Assembly (NCBI GenBank): GCA_041441915.1
Contig: JASDRS010000015.1
Coordinates: forward strand, 1-64,000
Length of the DNA stretch: 64,000 nucleotides
Direction of reading: 5' to 3'
Source of the DNA: UBA10365 sp041441915
Lineage (GTDB): Bacteria > Pseudomonadota > Alphaproteobacteria > Rhodobacterales > Rhodobacteraceae
Positions 8,449-18,095 of this stretch are shown here, piece after piece. The position numbers were made by a program, and so were the translations under genes. The notes under the pieces were generated by a model, which saw only the letters and a program-made list of their open reading frames with translations, ran no database searches and had not been told where the DNA came from. Position 1 is the first letter of the stretch. Each line of letters opens with the position of its first letter.

Positions 8449-9230
8449 GTGTTGCTTTCAGGAAACCGCGGCTCGAAACCTACGGGGCGGTAGCGGCGAT
8501 CATAATCGCCTGCGTAAAGCCGGCTTTCGTCGAAATTTTCTTGCGATAAAGATCGGCCCACCAAAATAAGTGCGGTACGTTCTAGCTCATGGCACAGCGC
8601 ATGGTTGAGCGTTTCCAAAGTGGCACGAATAATCATTTGATCAGGCCAAGAGGCCCGCCAAACCACCGCAACGGGGCAATCGGCACCATAATGAGGCGTC
8701 AGCTCTTCTATGACTTCATGAATAAAATGAATCGAAAGATGTAGTGCTAAAACTGCTCCCGTTGCGGCAAAGGCAGTCAAATTTTCGCCCTTGGGCATTG
8801 CAGAAGCACGTCCTGACGTGCGGGTTAAAATCACTGATTGAGCAATGCCAGGCAAAGTCAGTTCTGCACCCAAGGCGGCGGCGGCGGCGGCAAATGCTGG
8901 CACACCTGGGGTGACAACATAGGGAATGCAGAGCGCGCGCAGGCGGCGAAGCTGTTCACCCATCGCCGACCAAATCGACAAATCGCCTGAGTGAAGTCGA
9001 GCTATATCATGGCCGGCGCTGTGGGCCATTGATATCTCATCGATGATATTGTCCAACGACAGAGGAGCGGTGTTGACGATGCGCGCGCCTTTAGGACAAT
9101 GGATCAAAAGCGCCTCTGGCACCAATGACCCCGCATAAAGGCATACGGGGCAAGCCGCGATCAAGTCGCGCCCGCGCAGCGTAATTAGATCGGCCGCACC
9201 AGGACCCGCACCAATGAAATGAACGGTCAT
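8445..9230 (-). CDS. cobM: Precorrin-4 C11-methyltransferase CobM
   Basis: 261 residues: VHFIGAGPGAADLITLRG at the N terminus, ARLHSGDLSIWSA and the VTPGVPAFAAAAA loop, then WRASWPDQ near residue 190. These fit CobM/CbiF. It methylates precorrin-4 at C-11. The ATG overlaps the cobE stop by 4 nt and its stop overlaps the cobB GTG by 4 nt, showing tight translational coupling. Confidence 0.95.
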   Translation of the reverse strand: MTVHFIGAGPGAADLITLRGRDLIAACPVCLYAGSLVPEALLIHCPKGARIVNTAPLSLDNIIDEISMAHSAGHDIARLHSGDLSIWSAMGEQLRRLRALCIPYVVTPGVPAFAAAAAALGAELTLPGIAQSVILTRTSGRASAMPKGENLTAFAATGAVLALHLSIHFIHEVIEELTPHYGADCPVAVVWRASWPDQMIIRATLETLNHALCHELERTALILVGRSLSQENFDESRLYAGDYDRRYRPVGFEPRFPESNT

Positions 9231-9646
9231 AGATCCTCAATCCTTAGGCTGTAGCCCGCATGGATTTGGGCAATGGCAATTGTGGCCAATCCGTCAGCAC
9301 TGGCCGTGCGCCGCAGTATCAGAGCGGCATTTGCACCGCAAGCGGCCAAAGCAGCTGCTTCTGACAGGCTTTTATGGCCATAACGCGCAGGCACATGGGG
9401 TCCAGCAACTGCTTCCTCTTGTTCACAGATATCGGCCAGGGACACGGCAATCACTGGCACCCCTAACGAGCGCGCCAGATCTTGAAAGGCGGGGGTCAGA
9501 GCCTTATCTGCGGCGGTGGCAAGGGCGCTTAGGTCTTGGGCCTGATCCGTGCTGGCCAAAAGCCGGCGCAGGCTTGCCAAAGTCACGCCACGGCGAAAGC
9601 CAAAACCTGCGATTTTAGTATCTGTTGGGGATAAGGCTGCGATCAT
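9227..9646 (-). CDS. cobE: CobE/GbiG C-terminal domain cobalamin biosynthesis protein
   Basis: 139 residues: IAGFGFRRG at the N terminus, PVIAVSLADI in the middle, and SEAAALAACG with LILRRTASADGLATIAIA at the end. This is the CobE/CbiG C-terminal fold, whose precise step in the aerobic pathway is uncertain. The ATG at 9646 overlaps the cobL stop by 4 nt; the long upstream extension belongs to a frame inside cobL and was left out. Confidence 0.87.
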   Translation of the reverse strand: MIAALSPTDTKIAGFGFRRGVTLASLRRLLASTDQAQDLSALATAADKALTPAFQDLARSLGVPVIAVSLADICEQEEAVAGPHVPARYGHKSLSEAAALAACGANAALILRRTASADGLATIAIAQIHAGYSLRIEDL

Positions 9647-10830
9647 AGGGTGACGCTCCATTGCACCACGGCGCGGCTTGCCTGCCAGCCCCGCATGCGC
9701 CCCAAGGGTTGGACAGATGCAAGCTCGATACGGAGCAAATCCCCACCCCATTTTTCATGTGCCAAGGCTAAAAGGGCTTCGGTTTCAAGCGTTACGCCAT
9801 TGATCACCATTCGGCAGCCCCTGGGCAGGCGGGTGATCAATCCTGTCAAAAAGGCGATATTGGCGCCGCCGCCAATAAAGACCGCATCGGGCGAAGGCAG
9901 GTCAAGATCATCGTGATGGTTTGCACAAATCAACGTCATGAGGCGCTCAAGACCAAAATGAGCAATATTCTTGGAAATATTTTTGGCCCGCGCGGAATTT
10001 TTTTCAACCGCCACCGCGCGCCCGCCTGCCAAACACCATTCTACAGAAACCGACCCAGACCCTGCGCCGAGATCCCAAAGCACCTCAGCCCTGCGCGGAG
10101 CCAGCGCGCTTAGGGTTAAGGCCCGCACGGGAGACTTAGTGATCTGCCCGTCATGGCTAAAAATATCATCACAAAGCCCAGCCGAGCGGGCAAGGCCGTG
10201 GCTGCCTTTGGCGTGAATAGCCAGCATCAGGGGTGCGGAAAAAATATGCGCTGATAGATCTGAAAGATCAAGCTTGATCAAGCTCTCTTGTGGCCCACTC
10301 AACGATCTCAGTACCCACACGTCACTTTGATGCCAGCCTTCAGCATTCAAAAAGGCCACAGCCTCGACCACCGCTTCGCCATCGCGCAGGGTGATTATCA
10401 CTTGCGTATTTTGCGCCAAAATAGAGCGTAGTGGTGCAAAACTTGTCGCATGAAGGCCGAGAAAAAACGTTTCCTCTATTCGCCAACCCAAGCGATTGGC
10501 CGTCAGCGAAAAGGCAGATACATTTGGAAATGAGCGCCATTCGCCAGCACTTATATTTTTAAGCAAAGACCCCCCAGCACCAAACCAAAATGGATCCCCC
10601 GATACCAATGCGCACACTGGGCGCCCACGCTGTGCCAAAAGTGGAACGGTTGAAAAAGGTATGGGCCAAGTTTGACCACGGTCCAACAGGACACTTTTGG
10701 CCAAGGAAAGATGTCGTGGCGCGCCAAAGATAATTTCTGCGTCGGACAGCGCGTCGAGGCTTGCATCTGATAGGCCAGATAGGCCATCCTCTCCCAAACC
10801 AATTAGGGTCAACCATGGCTTTGACATCAT
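9643..10830 (-). CDS. cobL: Precorrin-6Y C5,15-methyltransferase (decarboxylating) CobL
   Basis: 395 residues in two domains. The N-terminal CobE/CbiE-type methylase (WLTLIGLGEDGLSGL, ALVSGDPFWFGAGG) is joined to a C-terminal CbiT-type Rossmann methyltransferase (ALAPRRAEVLWDLGAGSGSVSVEW, then AVEKN). It adds methyls at C-5 and C-15 and decarboxylates the acetate chain. The start at 10830 (MMSKPW) lies only 13 nt from the divergent cobK start at 10844, and AGGT just upstream may serve as its ribosome-binding site. Any cobL-specific promoter must therefore lie inside cobK. Confidence 0.94.
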   Translation of the reverse strand: MMSKPWLTLIGLGEDGLSGLSDASLDALSDAEIIFGAPRHLSLAKSVLLDRGQTWPIPFSTVPLLAQRGRPVCALVSGDPFWFGAGGSLLKNISAGEWRSFPNVSAFSLTANRLGWRIEETFFLGLHATSFAPLRSILAQNTQVIITLRDGEAVVEAVAFLNAEGWHQSDVWVLRSLSGPQESLIKLDLSDLSAHIFSAPLMLAIHAKGSHGLARSAGLCDDIFSHDGQITKSPVRALTLSALAPRRAEVLWDLGAGSGSVSVEWCLAGGRAVAVEKNSARAKNISKNIAHFGLERLMTLICANHHDDLDLPSPDAVFIGGGANIAFLTGLITRLPRGCRMVINGVTLETEALLALAHEKWGGDLLRIELASVQPLGRMRGWQASRAVVQWSVTL

Positions 10831-10843
10831 AGGGTTACCTGAC

Positions 10844-11602
10844 ATGCGACTTCTCTTGCTTGGCGGCACTTTGGAAGCCCGTACCGTGGCACAGGCCTTG
10901 GCCATCAGTGGCATTGATGCTGTATATTCCACCGCAGGGCGCACCGAAGTGCCCCTCTTGCAGCCTTTGGCGCACCGAATTGGCGGCTTTGGTGGGGTAG
11001 AGGGCCTGCGAACTTATATTGATGCTCATCAAATCACACATGTGATTGACGCGACCCATCCTTTTGCAGCACAAATGAGTCAGAATGCTTTCGTCGCCTG
11101 TGGCGCTGACATTAAGCTTTTGCGACTTGAACGGGCCCCATGGCAAGAAACCGCGGGTGACAGCTGGCTGCACGTGCCTAATGTTGAGGCAGCCTTGGGT
11201 GCGCTTCCCACATATCCCGCACGGGTGTTTTTGGCCATAGGTAAGCAAAACCTGACCCCTTTTGCCCAAGTTCCGCAGCATTTTTATCTGTTGCGGCTGG
11301 TTGACCCCGCGCCTGAGGGGGTTTTTGGACTGCAAAGCGTTCATGCGATTATTGACCGTGGCCCATTTGATGTGGCAGACGATTTGGCCCTTTTGCGGGA
11401 CCATCAGATCAGCCATATTGTTGCCAAAAATTCTGGCGGCACGGGTGCGCGCGCCAAACTTGAAGCTTCGCAAATTTTGGGCTTGCCTGTTCTCATGATT
11501 GATAGGCCTACTCTGCCGCAAAGCGCCGTTGCCTATTCTGTGACCGATGTGTTCGCGTGGCTGGGTCATAGCACGCCCATCGGTACAAATCTTGGCGTAT
11601 AG
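10844..11602 (+). CDS. cobK: Precorrin-6A reductase CobK, inverted within the cob run
   Basis: 252 residues: the nucleotide-binding start LLLLGGTLEARTVAQAL, GGFGGVEGL, DATHPFAAQMS, LLRLERAPW and AKNSGGTGARAKLEAS, all typical of CobK/CbiJ. It reduces precorrin-6A with NADPH. It is the only gene of this run on the plus strand: its start is 13 nt from the divergent cobL start, and its 3' end overlaps the 3' end of cobJ by 37 nt. A promoter would have to lie within cobL. The start at 10844 is the first in-frame ATG consistent with the family; an upstream extension would lie within cobL. Confidence 0.94.
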   Translation: MRLLLLGGTLEARTVAQALAISGIDAVYSTAGRTEVPLLQPLAHRIGGFGGVEGLRTYIDAHQITHVIDATHPFAAQMSQNAFVACGADIKLLRLERAPWQETAGDSWLHVPNVEAALGALPTYPARVFLAIGKQNLTPFAQVPQHFYLLRLVDPAPEGVFGLQSVHAIIDRGPFDVADDLALLRDHQISHIVAKNSGGTGARAKLEASQILGLPVLMIDRPTLPQSAVAYSVTDVFAWLGHSTPIGTNLGV

Positions 11603-12312
11603 ACAAAGCGGCCCACGCGCCGCGTTTGCGAATTTCCCATTAGCACTAGTGTGCGCATGTCGGCCATATTTGGCGTCGCCTCTTGCAATGTCACGGTAAG
11701 CAAGGATTGATCGGGTTTCGACACATTGCGCGCAAACATGATCAGCTGGTCTGGCGCGCATTCCTCACGCAAAATACCCAGCACGCGTGCGAAGCCCTCT
11801 GGGCGCGAAGCAGAGCGTGGATTATAAAAGGCCATCGCGAAATCAGCCTTCGATGCCAAGCGCAAACGCCTTTCAATCAGCGCAAAGGGTTTCAGATTGT
11901 CGCTGAGGTTAATGGCGCAAAAATCATGGCCCAAAGGCGCCCCAAGTGCTGCACTGGCCGCCAACATTGCAGTGATTCCTGGTAGAATTTCAATATCAAA
12001 CTCATCAGAGTTGGGCTGGCTTTCTAACGCTTCAAAAAGCGCGGAAGCCATGGCAAAAACTCCAGGATCTCCGGACGACACTATCACCACTTTTTGACCC
12101 GCGCGGGCCATTTCAAGCGCATGAAGGGCGCGGTCAAGTTCAACGTGGTTGTCGCTGGCATGCAAGGTGAGGCCCACGCGTGGTTCTATGCGTGCCACAT
12201 ATGGAATATAGCCGACAATGTCGGTGGCGAGATCAAGGGCGTCTTGCACTTGGTGCGTAATAAGAGCGTCGTCCCCAGGGCCAAGTCCAACAACTTTGAC
12301 AAACCCCATCAT
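11566..12312 (-). CDS. cobJ: Precorrin-3B C17-methyltransferase CobJ
   Basis: 248 residues: VVGLGPGDDALIT, IVGYIPYVARI, VVIVSSGDPGVFAMA and the ILPGITAMLAASAALGAPLGHDF loop, then MAFYNPRSASR. This is the ring-contraction methyltransferase, making precorrin-4. The ATG at 12312 overlaps the cobI stop by 4 nt; a second ATG directly follows it at 12309. The 3' end overlaps the convergent cobK by 37 nt. Confidence 0.95.
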   Translation of the reverse strand: MMGFVKVVGLGPGDDALITHQVQDALDLATDIVGYIPYVARIEPRVGLTLHASDNHVELDRALHALEMARAGQKVVIVSSGDPGVFAMASALFEALESQPNSDEFDIEILPGITAMLAASAALGAPLGHDFCAINLSDNLKPFALIERRLRLASKADFAMAFYNPRSASRPEGFARVLGILREECAPDQLIMFARNVSKPDQSLLTVTLQEATPNMADMRTLVLMGNSQTRRVGRFVYTPRFVPMGVL

Positions 12313-13034
12313 TTGGTCACCGCGGGGCGGCGGCCTTGGCCATGTACCAAAACAATCGCAAAATATGGGCAATCTTCGCTGTCAACTTGTGCTAATGGCA
12401 CAACCCTTTGCCCAACCATAGTCCCGCGCTCAACCAGCCAAGCGCGGCCAAGTTTTCCGGTCTTTTCTAAGGCGCGGCGTACTTTGGGCAGGTTGCGACC
12501 AGTTTTCATGATAACAAAAGCATCGGCTTGGCCCATATGGTGGATCAGATCGGCTTCGCACAGGGTGGCCATTAATACGCTGAGTACGTCGTCCCCCCAT
12601 GTGATGGGCAGGCCCGAGGCAGTCCAGCAGCCGCTCATGCCCGTGATGCCAGGAATTACCTCGATCTCACAACGATTTTGTAAGCGGGTGTAAAGGTGCA
12701 TGAAAGAGCCGTAAAAGAAGGGATCACCTTCGCATAAGACTATAATATCACCAGACAAGGCCGTCAGCCGCTCTGCCCAATCATCATAAAAATGGGCCAA
12801 AGCGGTGATATACTCTGGACTATCGAATGGCAGTTCTGTCGTGACGGGATATTCCATCGCATATTCGACGGCGTCTGAGCGTAACATCCCATCAACAATT
12901 TGACGGGCTTGGCCTTTGCGACCTTTTTTACGAAAATAGGCCACTTGAGTTGCACTCCGCAGCAAGCGGTCTGAACGCACTGACATCAAATCAGGATCGC
13001 CAGGTCCAAGGCCCGTGCAGATGATGCGCGCCAT
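12309..13034 (-). CDS. cobI: Precorrin-2 C20-methyltransferase CobI
   Basis: 241 residues: ICTGLGPGDPDLMSVRS, IIVLCEGDPFFYGSFMHL and EVIPGITGMSGCW are standard CobI/CbiL motifs. It converts precorrin-2 to precorrin-3A. The ATG at 13034 follows the cobH stop by 1 nt; an upstream in-frame start would sit inside cobH. Confidence 0.95.
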   Translation of the reverse strand: MARIICTGLGPGDPDLMSVRSDRLLRSATQVAYFRKKGRKGQARQIVDGMLRSDAVEYAMEYPVTTELPFDSPEYITALAHFYDDWAERLTALSGDIIVLCEGDPFFYGSFMHLYTRLQNRCEIEVIPGITGMSGCWTASGLPITWGDDVLSVLMATLCEADLIHHMGQADAFVIMKTGRNLPKVRRALEKTGKLGRAWLVERGTMVGQRVVPLAQVDSEDCPYFAIVLVHGQGRRPAVTK

Positions 13035-13035
13035 G

Positions 13036-13662
13036 CTATTCCTTCCGAGAGGCAAGCGCGTTAACCGCCGCCACAGTGATTGCTGATCCACCAAGCCGTC
13101 CCTCGACTATCATAGCAGGGCAAGGCGGGTCTCGTGCAAGGGCTGCTTTTGATTCTGCAGCCCCAATAAAGCCTACAGGCGCACCAATTATCGCCGCAGG
13201 GCGCGGGCAGCTTGGGTCTTGCAACATATTAAGTAAATGGAAAAGTGCGGTAGGCGCATTGCCTATTGCAACTACCGCGCCTCCTAAATGGGGACGCCAG
13301 AGTTCAACCGCCGCGGCCGAGCGAGTATTTCCCATTTCTTTCGCAAGTGTATCGACCTTTGGGTCTTGCAAGGTGCAGATTATCTGATTGTTTTTTTGCA
13401 ATCTTTTTCGAGTGATGCCTTCTGACACCATACGGACATCGCATAAAATTGGAGCACCAACTTCTAAAGCGTCACGAGCTAATATAGTCATATTTTTGGT
13501 AAAAAGTACATGCTTCTCAAGTCCCACCATGCCAGCGGCATGGATCATGCGCACGACGACCATCTCTTCCTCAAGAGAGAAGCGGGTGAGGTCAGCCTCT
13601 GCGCGGATTGTGGCAAATGATGCCACATAAATAGCGGCGCCGTCTTTTTCGTAGCTATACAT
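13036..13662 (-). CDS. cobH: Precorrin-8X methylmutase CobH
   Basis: 208 residues: RMIHAAGMV with the conserved catalytic His, PILCDVRMVSEGI, AVVAIGNAPTALFHLL and AAIIGAPVGFIGAAESK. It moves the C-11 methyl to C-12, giving hydrogenobyrinic acid. The ATG at 13662 overlaps the cobG stop by 8 nt; a TTG five codons earlier is also possible. Confidence 0.95.
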   Translation of the reverse strand: MYSYEKDGAAIYVASFATIRAEADLTRFSLEEEMVVVRMIHAAGMVGLEKHVLFTKNMTILARDALEVGAPILCDVRMVSEGITRKRLQKNNQIICTLQDPKVDTLAKEMGNTRSAAAVELWRPHLGGAVVAIGNAPTALFHLLNMLQDPSCPRPAAIIGAPVGFIGAAESKAALARDPPCPAMIVEGRLGGSAITVAAVNALASRKE

Positions 13663-14833
13663 TGTTTGGGCTTTCAAAAGTAGCTTGAATATCTTTTAGC
13701 AAAAAATCTTTGGAAAGGGCAGGGCCCATAATGTCGTCAGCGCAGACTTTTTTACCCCAGGCATAGCCGCCCTCTTGGGCTACAATGGTTAGATCACAGT
13801 TGCCCGTGCGTGCGCAGCCTTTTGCGCAGCCTGAAATGTGGGCAAAGCGCCCCACAGGCAATATATGTGTCAGTCTTTGAGCCATATCATAGGTCGTGCC
13901 GTGCGCTTGATTACAGGCGGGAGCGCCGATGCAAGCCTCGATTCGTAATGAGGGGTCTCTTGGGTCGATGATGAGGTCAGGGTGCGCAGCAAGCGCCTTT
14001 GCCCCCGCGACCAAAACCATTCGCCAAGGCGTGAGCCGCAACTCGCCTTGATCGGCCAGAATATCTAAAAGATCGGCGCTTAAATTTCCAAAGCGGAGGC
14101 CCACCAAAAGGCCTTGGTCACAAAGGCCTAAATTTGGCATTTGTGCGGGAGGCAAAAGCTGTAAATGTGTGGTAAAGTCTTCTGGCATTGTGGGCAGAGA
14201 CTGCATCAGTGTCCGCATACGTCCACGACCATTCGACATACCGCCCTTTTCCACAAACCATTTTGCCAAATCCATGGCGGCCTTAATCACTTTGGCTTGG
14301 GGACCGCGCCACCCCGTGCTTGCCCCGTCGGCATATACCCAAAAATGGCCAGCTTCTTTTGTGCGTTCAATGCGTACATCACCTGAGGCTGCGCGCAAAT
14401 GGGGTGCTCCCGCAATATCTAGAACAAAGCCAAATTTATCCGGCAAGATTGGCGCCGTTTTTGCCCCCAATGCGTTGATAAGTATCATACTTAGGCGGCA
14501 TTGCGATCTATCACCTGCTTGCCAAAATGGACTTAAAATGATGTTGCGTTGGCTTTCGGTACGAATGCTGTAATCGATCAGATTATTAGCGCCCAAGTTT
14601 TCAATCAATGGCGTAAAGCTCACATCCGTCACGCCACGCAGTTGAATATTCGCACGCGAGGTCAGCGTCATAATGCCATTACCATAAAGCCGCGCCATTT
14701 GTGCTAAAGCGTGGGCCTGTTCTGGATTTAAAACGCCTTCCTTAGGGCGCAACCGTACCACATATCCGTCACCCGCCAACATTGGGCGCAAGGCTCCAGG
14801 GCACCAACCCTTTACGCTAAAGCTGTTGCTCAT
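13655..14833 (-). CDS. cobG: Precorrin-3B synthase CobG
   Basis: 392 residues of the nitrite/sulfite reductase ferredoxin-like family. The N terminus has GWCPGALRPMLAGDGYVVRLRP. The C-terminal half has the Fe-S/heme cysteine pattern: EACIGAPACNQ, then SGCAKGCARTGNCDL near residue 340. It is the oxygen-using monooxygenase that makes precorrin-3B, so its presence marks the aerobic pathway. Its ATG overlaps the cobN stop by 4 nt. Confidence 0.94.
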   Translation of the reverse strand: MSNSFSVKGWCPGALRPMLAGDGYVVRLRPKEGVLNPEQAHALAQMARLYGNGIMTLTSRANIQLRGVTDVSFTPLIENLGANNLIDYSIRTESQRNIILSPFWQAGDRSQCRLSMILINALGAKTAPILPDKFGFVLDIAGAPHLRAASGDVRIERTKEAGHFWVYADGASTGWRGPQAKVIKAAMDLAKWFVEKGGMSNGRGRMRTLMQSLPTMPEDFTTHLQLLPPAQMPNLGLCDQGLLVGLRFGNLSADLLDILADQGELRLTPWRMVLVAGAKALAAHPDLIIDPRDPSLRIEACIGAPACNQAHGTTYDMAQRLTHILPVGRFAHISGCAKGCARTGNCDLTIVAQEGGYAWGKKVCADDIMGPALSKDFLLKDIQATFESPNNV

Positions 14834-17800
14834 GCCACAACCTCCAAGTTAGTGCTTATTTTGTCCATTATAGAGTTACGCCTGGTGATCCAAAGGCCCG
14901 CTTGGGCTAATGCCAAAAATCGACCCTGCATGGCAGCGAGGGCTGTGGGATTTTCACGCTGCATAAAATTCACCAGATCACTGCGCCCTAGGGTGGCATC
15001 AAAATAAAGATCAAACAAATGGCCCGGAACATCACGGGTTAAATGCGCAAAGGCGGCCAGATTGTCTAAGGTGGCAGCAATTTCTGCGCCACCACGAAAG
15101 CCGTGGCGCATCATACCGTTAGCCCAAGCTGGATCAGCGGCGCGGGCGCGCACTACGCGGGCAATCTCCTCGGCTTGCAGGCGCGCTCGTGGCGCTGTTG
15201 GGTTGCTTGAGTCAATGTGGTAGAGCTGTGGCTCCTCACCCCCCAAGGAGGCCACAGCTGCCGCAAACCCACCTTCGTGGCTGACATAGTCAGACGCTAG
15301 CAACAGATCCGATTCGAGCAAATCTTGTACATGGGCAAAGGCATCAGCCCCCAAGACACGCGTTTCAAGGCCTGCGCGGTCTTGCACCGACTTTCCCTGC
15401 ATGTCTAAAGCCCAATCCGATGCGGTAAGCCATGCGGCCCCTGCTTCTGCGCGGCCTTCAGGGGAATAGTCATCAAGCGCCTTAGTCATGCCCATACCAT
15501 AAAGGCCAGGTTTTGGCCCAAAGACACGGTGGACCTTTGCTATATAGGGATTATCGCTTGAGCCTTCTTCGCGCTGGGCAAGGGCGGTGGCCCCTGCTTC
15601 AAAAAGCTGGGCAAGGGTTGGAAATACATCGCGAAATAGGCCCGAAATGCGCAAGGTGACATCAATGCGTGGTCGCCCTAACAGCGAAAGTGGTAAAATG
15701 TCAAAGCCTGATACGCGCTCTGAGCCCTCATCCCACCGTGGCGCTAATCCAGCAAGATGCAGAGCCATTGCAAATTCTTCACCCGCCGTGCGCATGGTAG
15801 CTGACCCCCATAGATCAACGACGACCGAACGTGGATAATCACCTTGATCCTGCAAATGCCGGCGCACCAGTTCTTCGGCTAGTTTCATTCCTTGGGCATA
15901 AGAGACGCGCGAGGGCACTGCGCGTGGATCAACTGAAAACAGATTGCGCCCCGTAGGCAAAACATCGGTACGGCCCCGGTAAGGTGAGCCCGCGGGGCCG
16001 GGAGCAACAAAGCCACCGTTAAGGGCGTTTAGAAGCCCCGCAGTTTCTCCAGGCGCCTGGCCGTATATATGTAAACCATCGCCATACTGGCTTTCTTTGA
16101 TGTCGCACACAAAGCGGTCAATGCGGGTGATGGCTTCGGCTTGGTTAGCGTCAGAAGATAAGGCCAAATCAGCCTCGACGCCCGCTGCTTGTGCTTCGGC
16201 GCGGATGGTACTGATCAGCCGATCGCGGCGTGCCGGGTCTAGGCCGTCGGCATTGGAATATTCGTCAAGTAAACATTCGAGGCGGTTTAGAGTTTGGGGC
16301 AAGGCAGATTGCCGTAGCGGTGGGGGCACATGGCCCAGGGTCACTGCTGAGATGCGCCGCTTGGCTTGAGCAGCCTCGCCTGGATCATTGACAATAAAGG
16401 GATATATTACTGGGCAAGCACCCAGCAAGATTTCAGGCCAGCAATGCTGTGACAAGGCAACCGCCTTTCCAGGCAGCCATTCTAACGTGCCATGAGCACC
16501 CATATGGATAAGCGCATGAATAGACTGAACGCGAAGCCAAAGGTAAAAGGCAACATAGCCATGGCAAGGAATACGAGAAAGGTCGTGATAGTCTAACTCA
16601 CGCACATTCACGTCTCCACGTTCTGGCTGCAGCGCAATAACTATATTGCCGCGATTGACAGCAGCAAATGCAAAGTTGCCCTTCGAAAAAGCGCTATCAT
16701 CTTCAGGTGCACCCCATGCAGCATAAAGCGCATCTTGTTGCGCCTTTGGTAAAGCTTGCAGTGCCTGCAGATATTCAGCCAGCGGCCAGTGAAGCCTTTC
16801 TTGCAAAAGCGCTTCGCCCAAATTAGTGCTTGCAGCTTTTTGGGAGGGCCCAGTTGCATAGTATGCAGCGCTAAGATCAAGCATCAGGTGTTCGACCGAG
16901 GCCAAAGCATCAAGCCCCACCGCATGGGCCAAATTATGTGCGCGTCCAGGGTAGGTAGAAAGAACCAGCGCAATATTGCGTTTTATTGTAGGAGTTTGCG
17001 CCAATTCATGCCAAGCTTTCACTCGCGCCACTATGGCGGCGATACGTTCTTCATCTGCTCGATGCGTAAACCGCGAAAATTGCAAATCAGCGTCGCGCTT
17101 AAGTGGTGATTTAAAGCTAGCTATACCTGCAAAAATGCGTCCGTCGACTTCGGGTAAAACCACATGCATCGCTAGATCAGCAGGGGAAAGGCCGCGCTCA
17201 GATCCAGACCAGTCTTTGCGCCGCGCAGTGGAGATGGCTATTTGAAACACGGGCACCGAAGCGCCATCAAGGGGTGTCATACCCGCAGCGGATTTAGCCG
17301 AGAAGGCGGTGGCATTAATGATCGCAGCAGGTTCCCAATGACTAAGGGCTTGGTTGATAAAAATGCCCGCGCCCTTGGCTTTTAAACTGGGTACAAATAC
17401 TCCAAAAGCTGCAAATCCCACCCCACGCAGCGCCTTAATCAAATGGTCAATCGTGGCCGTATCTGCAGATGTGACGTAACTGCGGTAAAAGCTGATCAGA
17501 ACAAAGGGCAATGGGCTGGGAAAAGGAGGTGCAATTACGCCCAAATCAGGATCATACCAGCCACAATTGGGCACGGTCTTATCTCCCAAGACTGGACCTG
17601 CATAAAGCCCCGCAGCCAAAGCCAATTGTGCTAAGGCCGCTTGTGCGGCGACAGCCCCTCCAGCATCACAAAGTGTACTTAAGCGACGCAGGGTAGATTT
17701 GGGCAGTGTCGAAAGTTCATCGAGGCGCGGATCTTCTCGGCCATCTGCGGGCAAAACGGCCAAAGCAATTCCCTTCCGACGAGCCAAATCTTGCACCGCA

Positions 17801-18093
17801 GCCAAACCATAAGGCCAGTAATTTTCGCCTCCAATTAGGCGAACCAGAATGCCTTTGGCGCCTGAAAGCGTAGCATCTACATAAGTATCAACCGACAAAG
17901 GATGGCGTAGCGCCACCAAATTAGCCAATCGTGTTGTAGGTAATGACGTTTTACCGCGTGCCCAACCCGCCGCAAAAGCTCCAAGGTCACTGTCAGAAAA
18001 AGAAAGCACCACTAGATCTGCAGGCGATTGCCCCAGATCAAATGGCGTGTCGGTTTCCTCCAAGCCATGGCTTTCGCGAAAGACAATATGCAT
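14830..18093 (-). CDS. cobN: Cobaltochelatase large subunit CobN
   Basis: 1087 residues, shorter than the roughly 1275 of well-studied CobN proteins but covering the family. It has MHIVFRESHGLEETD at the start, GAHGTLEWLPGKAVALS near residue 527, DLWGSATMRTAGEE, and GFRGGAEIAATLDNLAAFA near the C terminus. It binds hydrogenobyrinic acid a,c-diamide and inserts Co2+ together with the ATPase subunits CobS and CobT, encoded here at 40.1-43.0 kb. It starts 2 nt after cobW and overlaps cobG by 4 nt. Confidence 0.96.
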   Translation of the reverse strand: MHIVFRESHGLEETDTPFDLGQSPADLVVLSFSDSDLGAFAAGWARGKTSLPTTRLANLVALRHPLSVDTYVDATLSGAKGILVRLIGGENYWPYGLAAVQDLARRKGIALAVLPADGREDPRLDELSTLPKSTLRRLSTLCDAGGAVAAQAALAQLALAAGLYAGPVLGDKTVPNCGWYDPDLGVIAPPFPSPLPFVLISFYRSYVTSADTATIDHLIKALRGVGFAAFGVFVPSLKAKGAGIFINQALSHWEPAAIINATAFSAKSAAGMTPLDGASVPVFQIAISTARRKDWSGSERGLSPADLAMHVVLPEVDGRIFAGIASFKSPLKRDADLQFSRFTHRADEERIAAIVARVKAWHELAQTPTIKRNIALVLSTYPGRAHNLAHAVGLDALASVEHLMLDLSAAYYATGPSQKAASTNLGEALLQERLHWPLAEYLQALQALPKAQQDALYAAWGAPEDDSAFSKGNFAFAAVNRGNIVIALQPERGDVNVRELDYHDLSRIPCHGYVAFYLWLRVQSIHALIHMGAHGTLEWLPGKAVALSQHCWPEILLGACPVIYPFIVNDPGEAAQAKRRISAVTLGHVPPPLRQSALPQTLNRLECLLDEYSNADGLDPARRDRLISTIRAEAQAAGVEADLALSSDANQAEAITRIDRFVCDIKESQYGDGLHIYGQAPGETAGLLNALNGGFVAPGPAGSPYRGRTDVLPTGRNLFSVDPRAVPSRVSYAQGMKLAEELVRRHLQDQGDYPRSVVVDLWGSATMRTAGEEFAMALHLAGLAPRWDEGSERVSGFDILPLSLLGRPRIDVTLRISGLFRDVFPTLAQLFEAGATALAQREEGSSDNPYIAKVHRVFGPKPGLYGMGMTKALDDYSPEGRAEAGAAWLTASDWALDMQGKSVQDRAGLETRVLGADAFAHVQDLLESDLLLASDYVSHEGGFAAAVASLGGEEPQLYHIDSSNPTAPRARLQAEEIARVVRARAADPAWANGMMRHGFRGGAEIAATLDNLAAFAHLTRDVPGHLFDLYFDATLGRSDLVNFMQRENPTALAAMQGRFLALAQAGLWITRRNSIMDKISTNLEVVA

Positions 18094-18095
18094 TT

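Noticed and set aside
10835..11761. Long minus-strand open frame opposite cobK
   Set aside because: It is antisense to cobK, whose family match is clear, and its translation shows no domain; a shadow frame.
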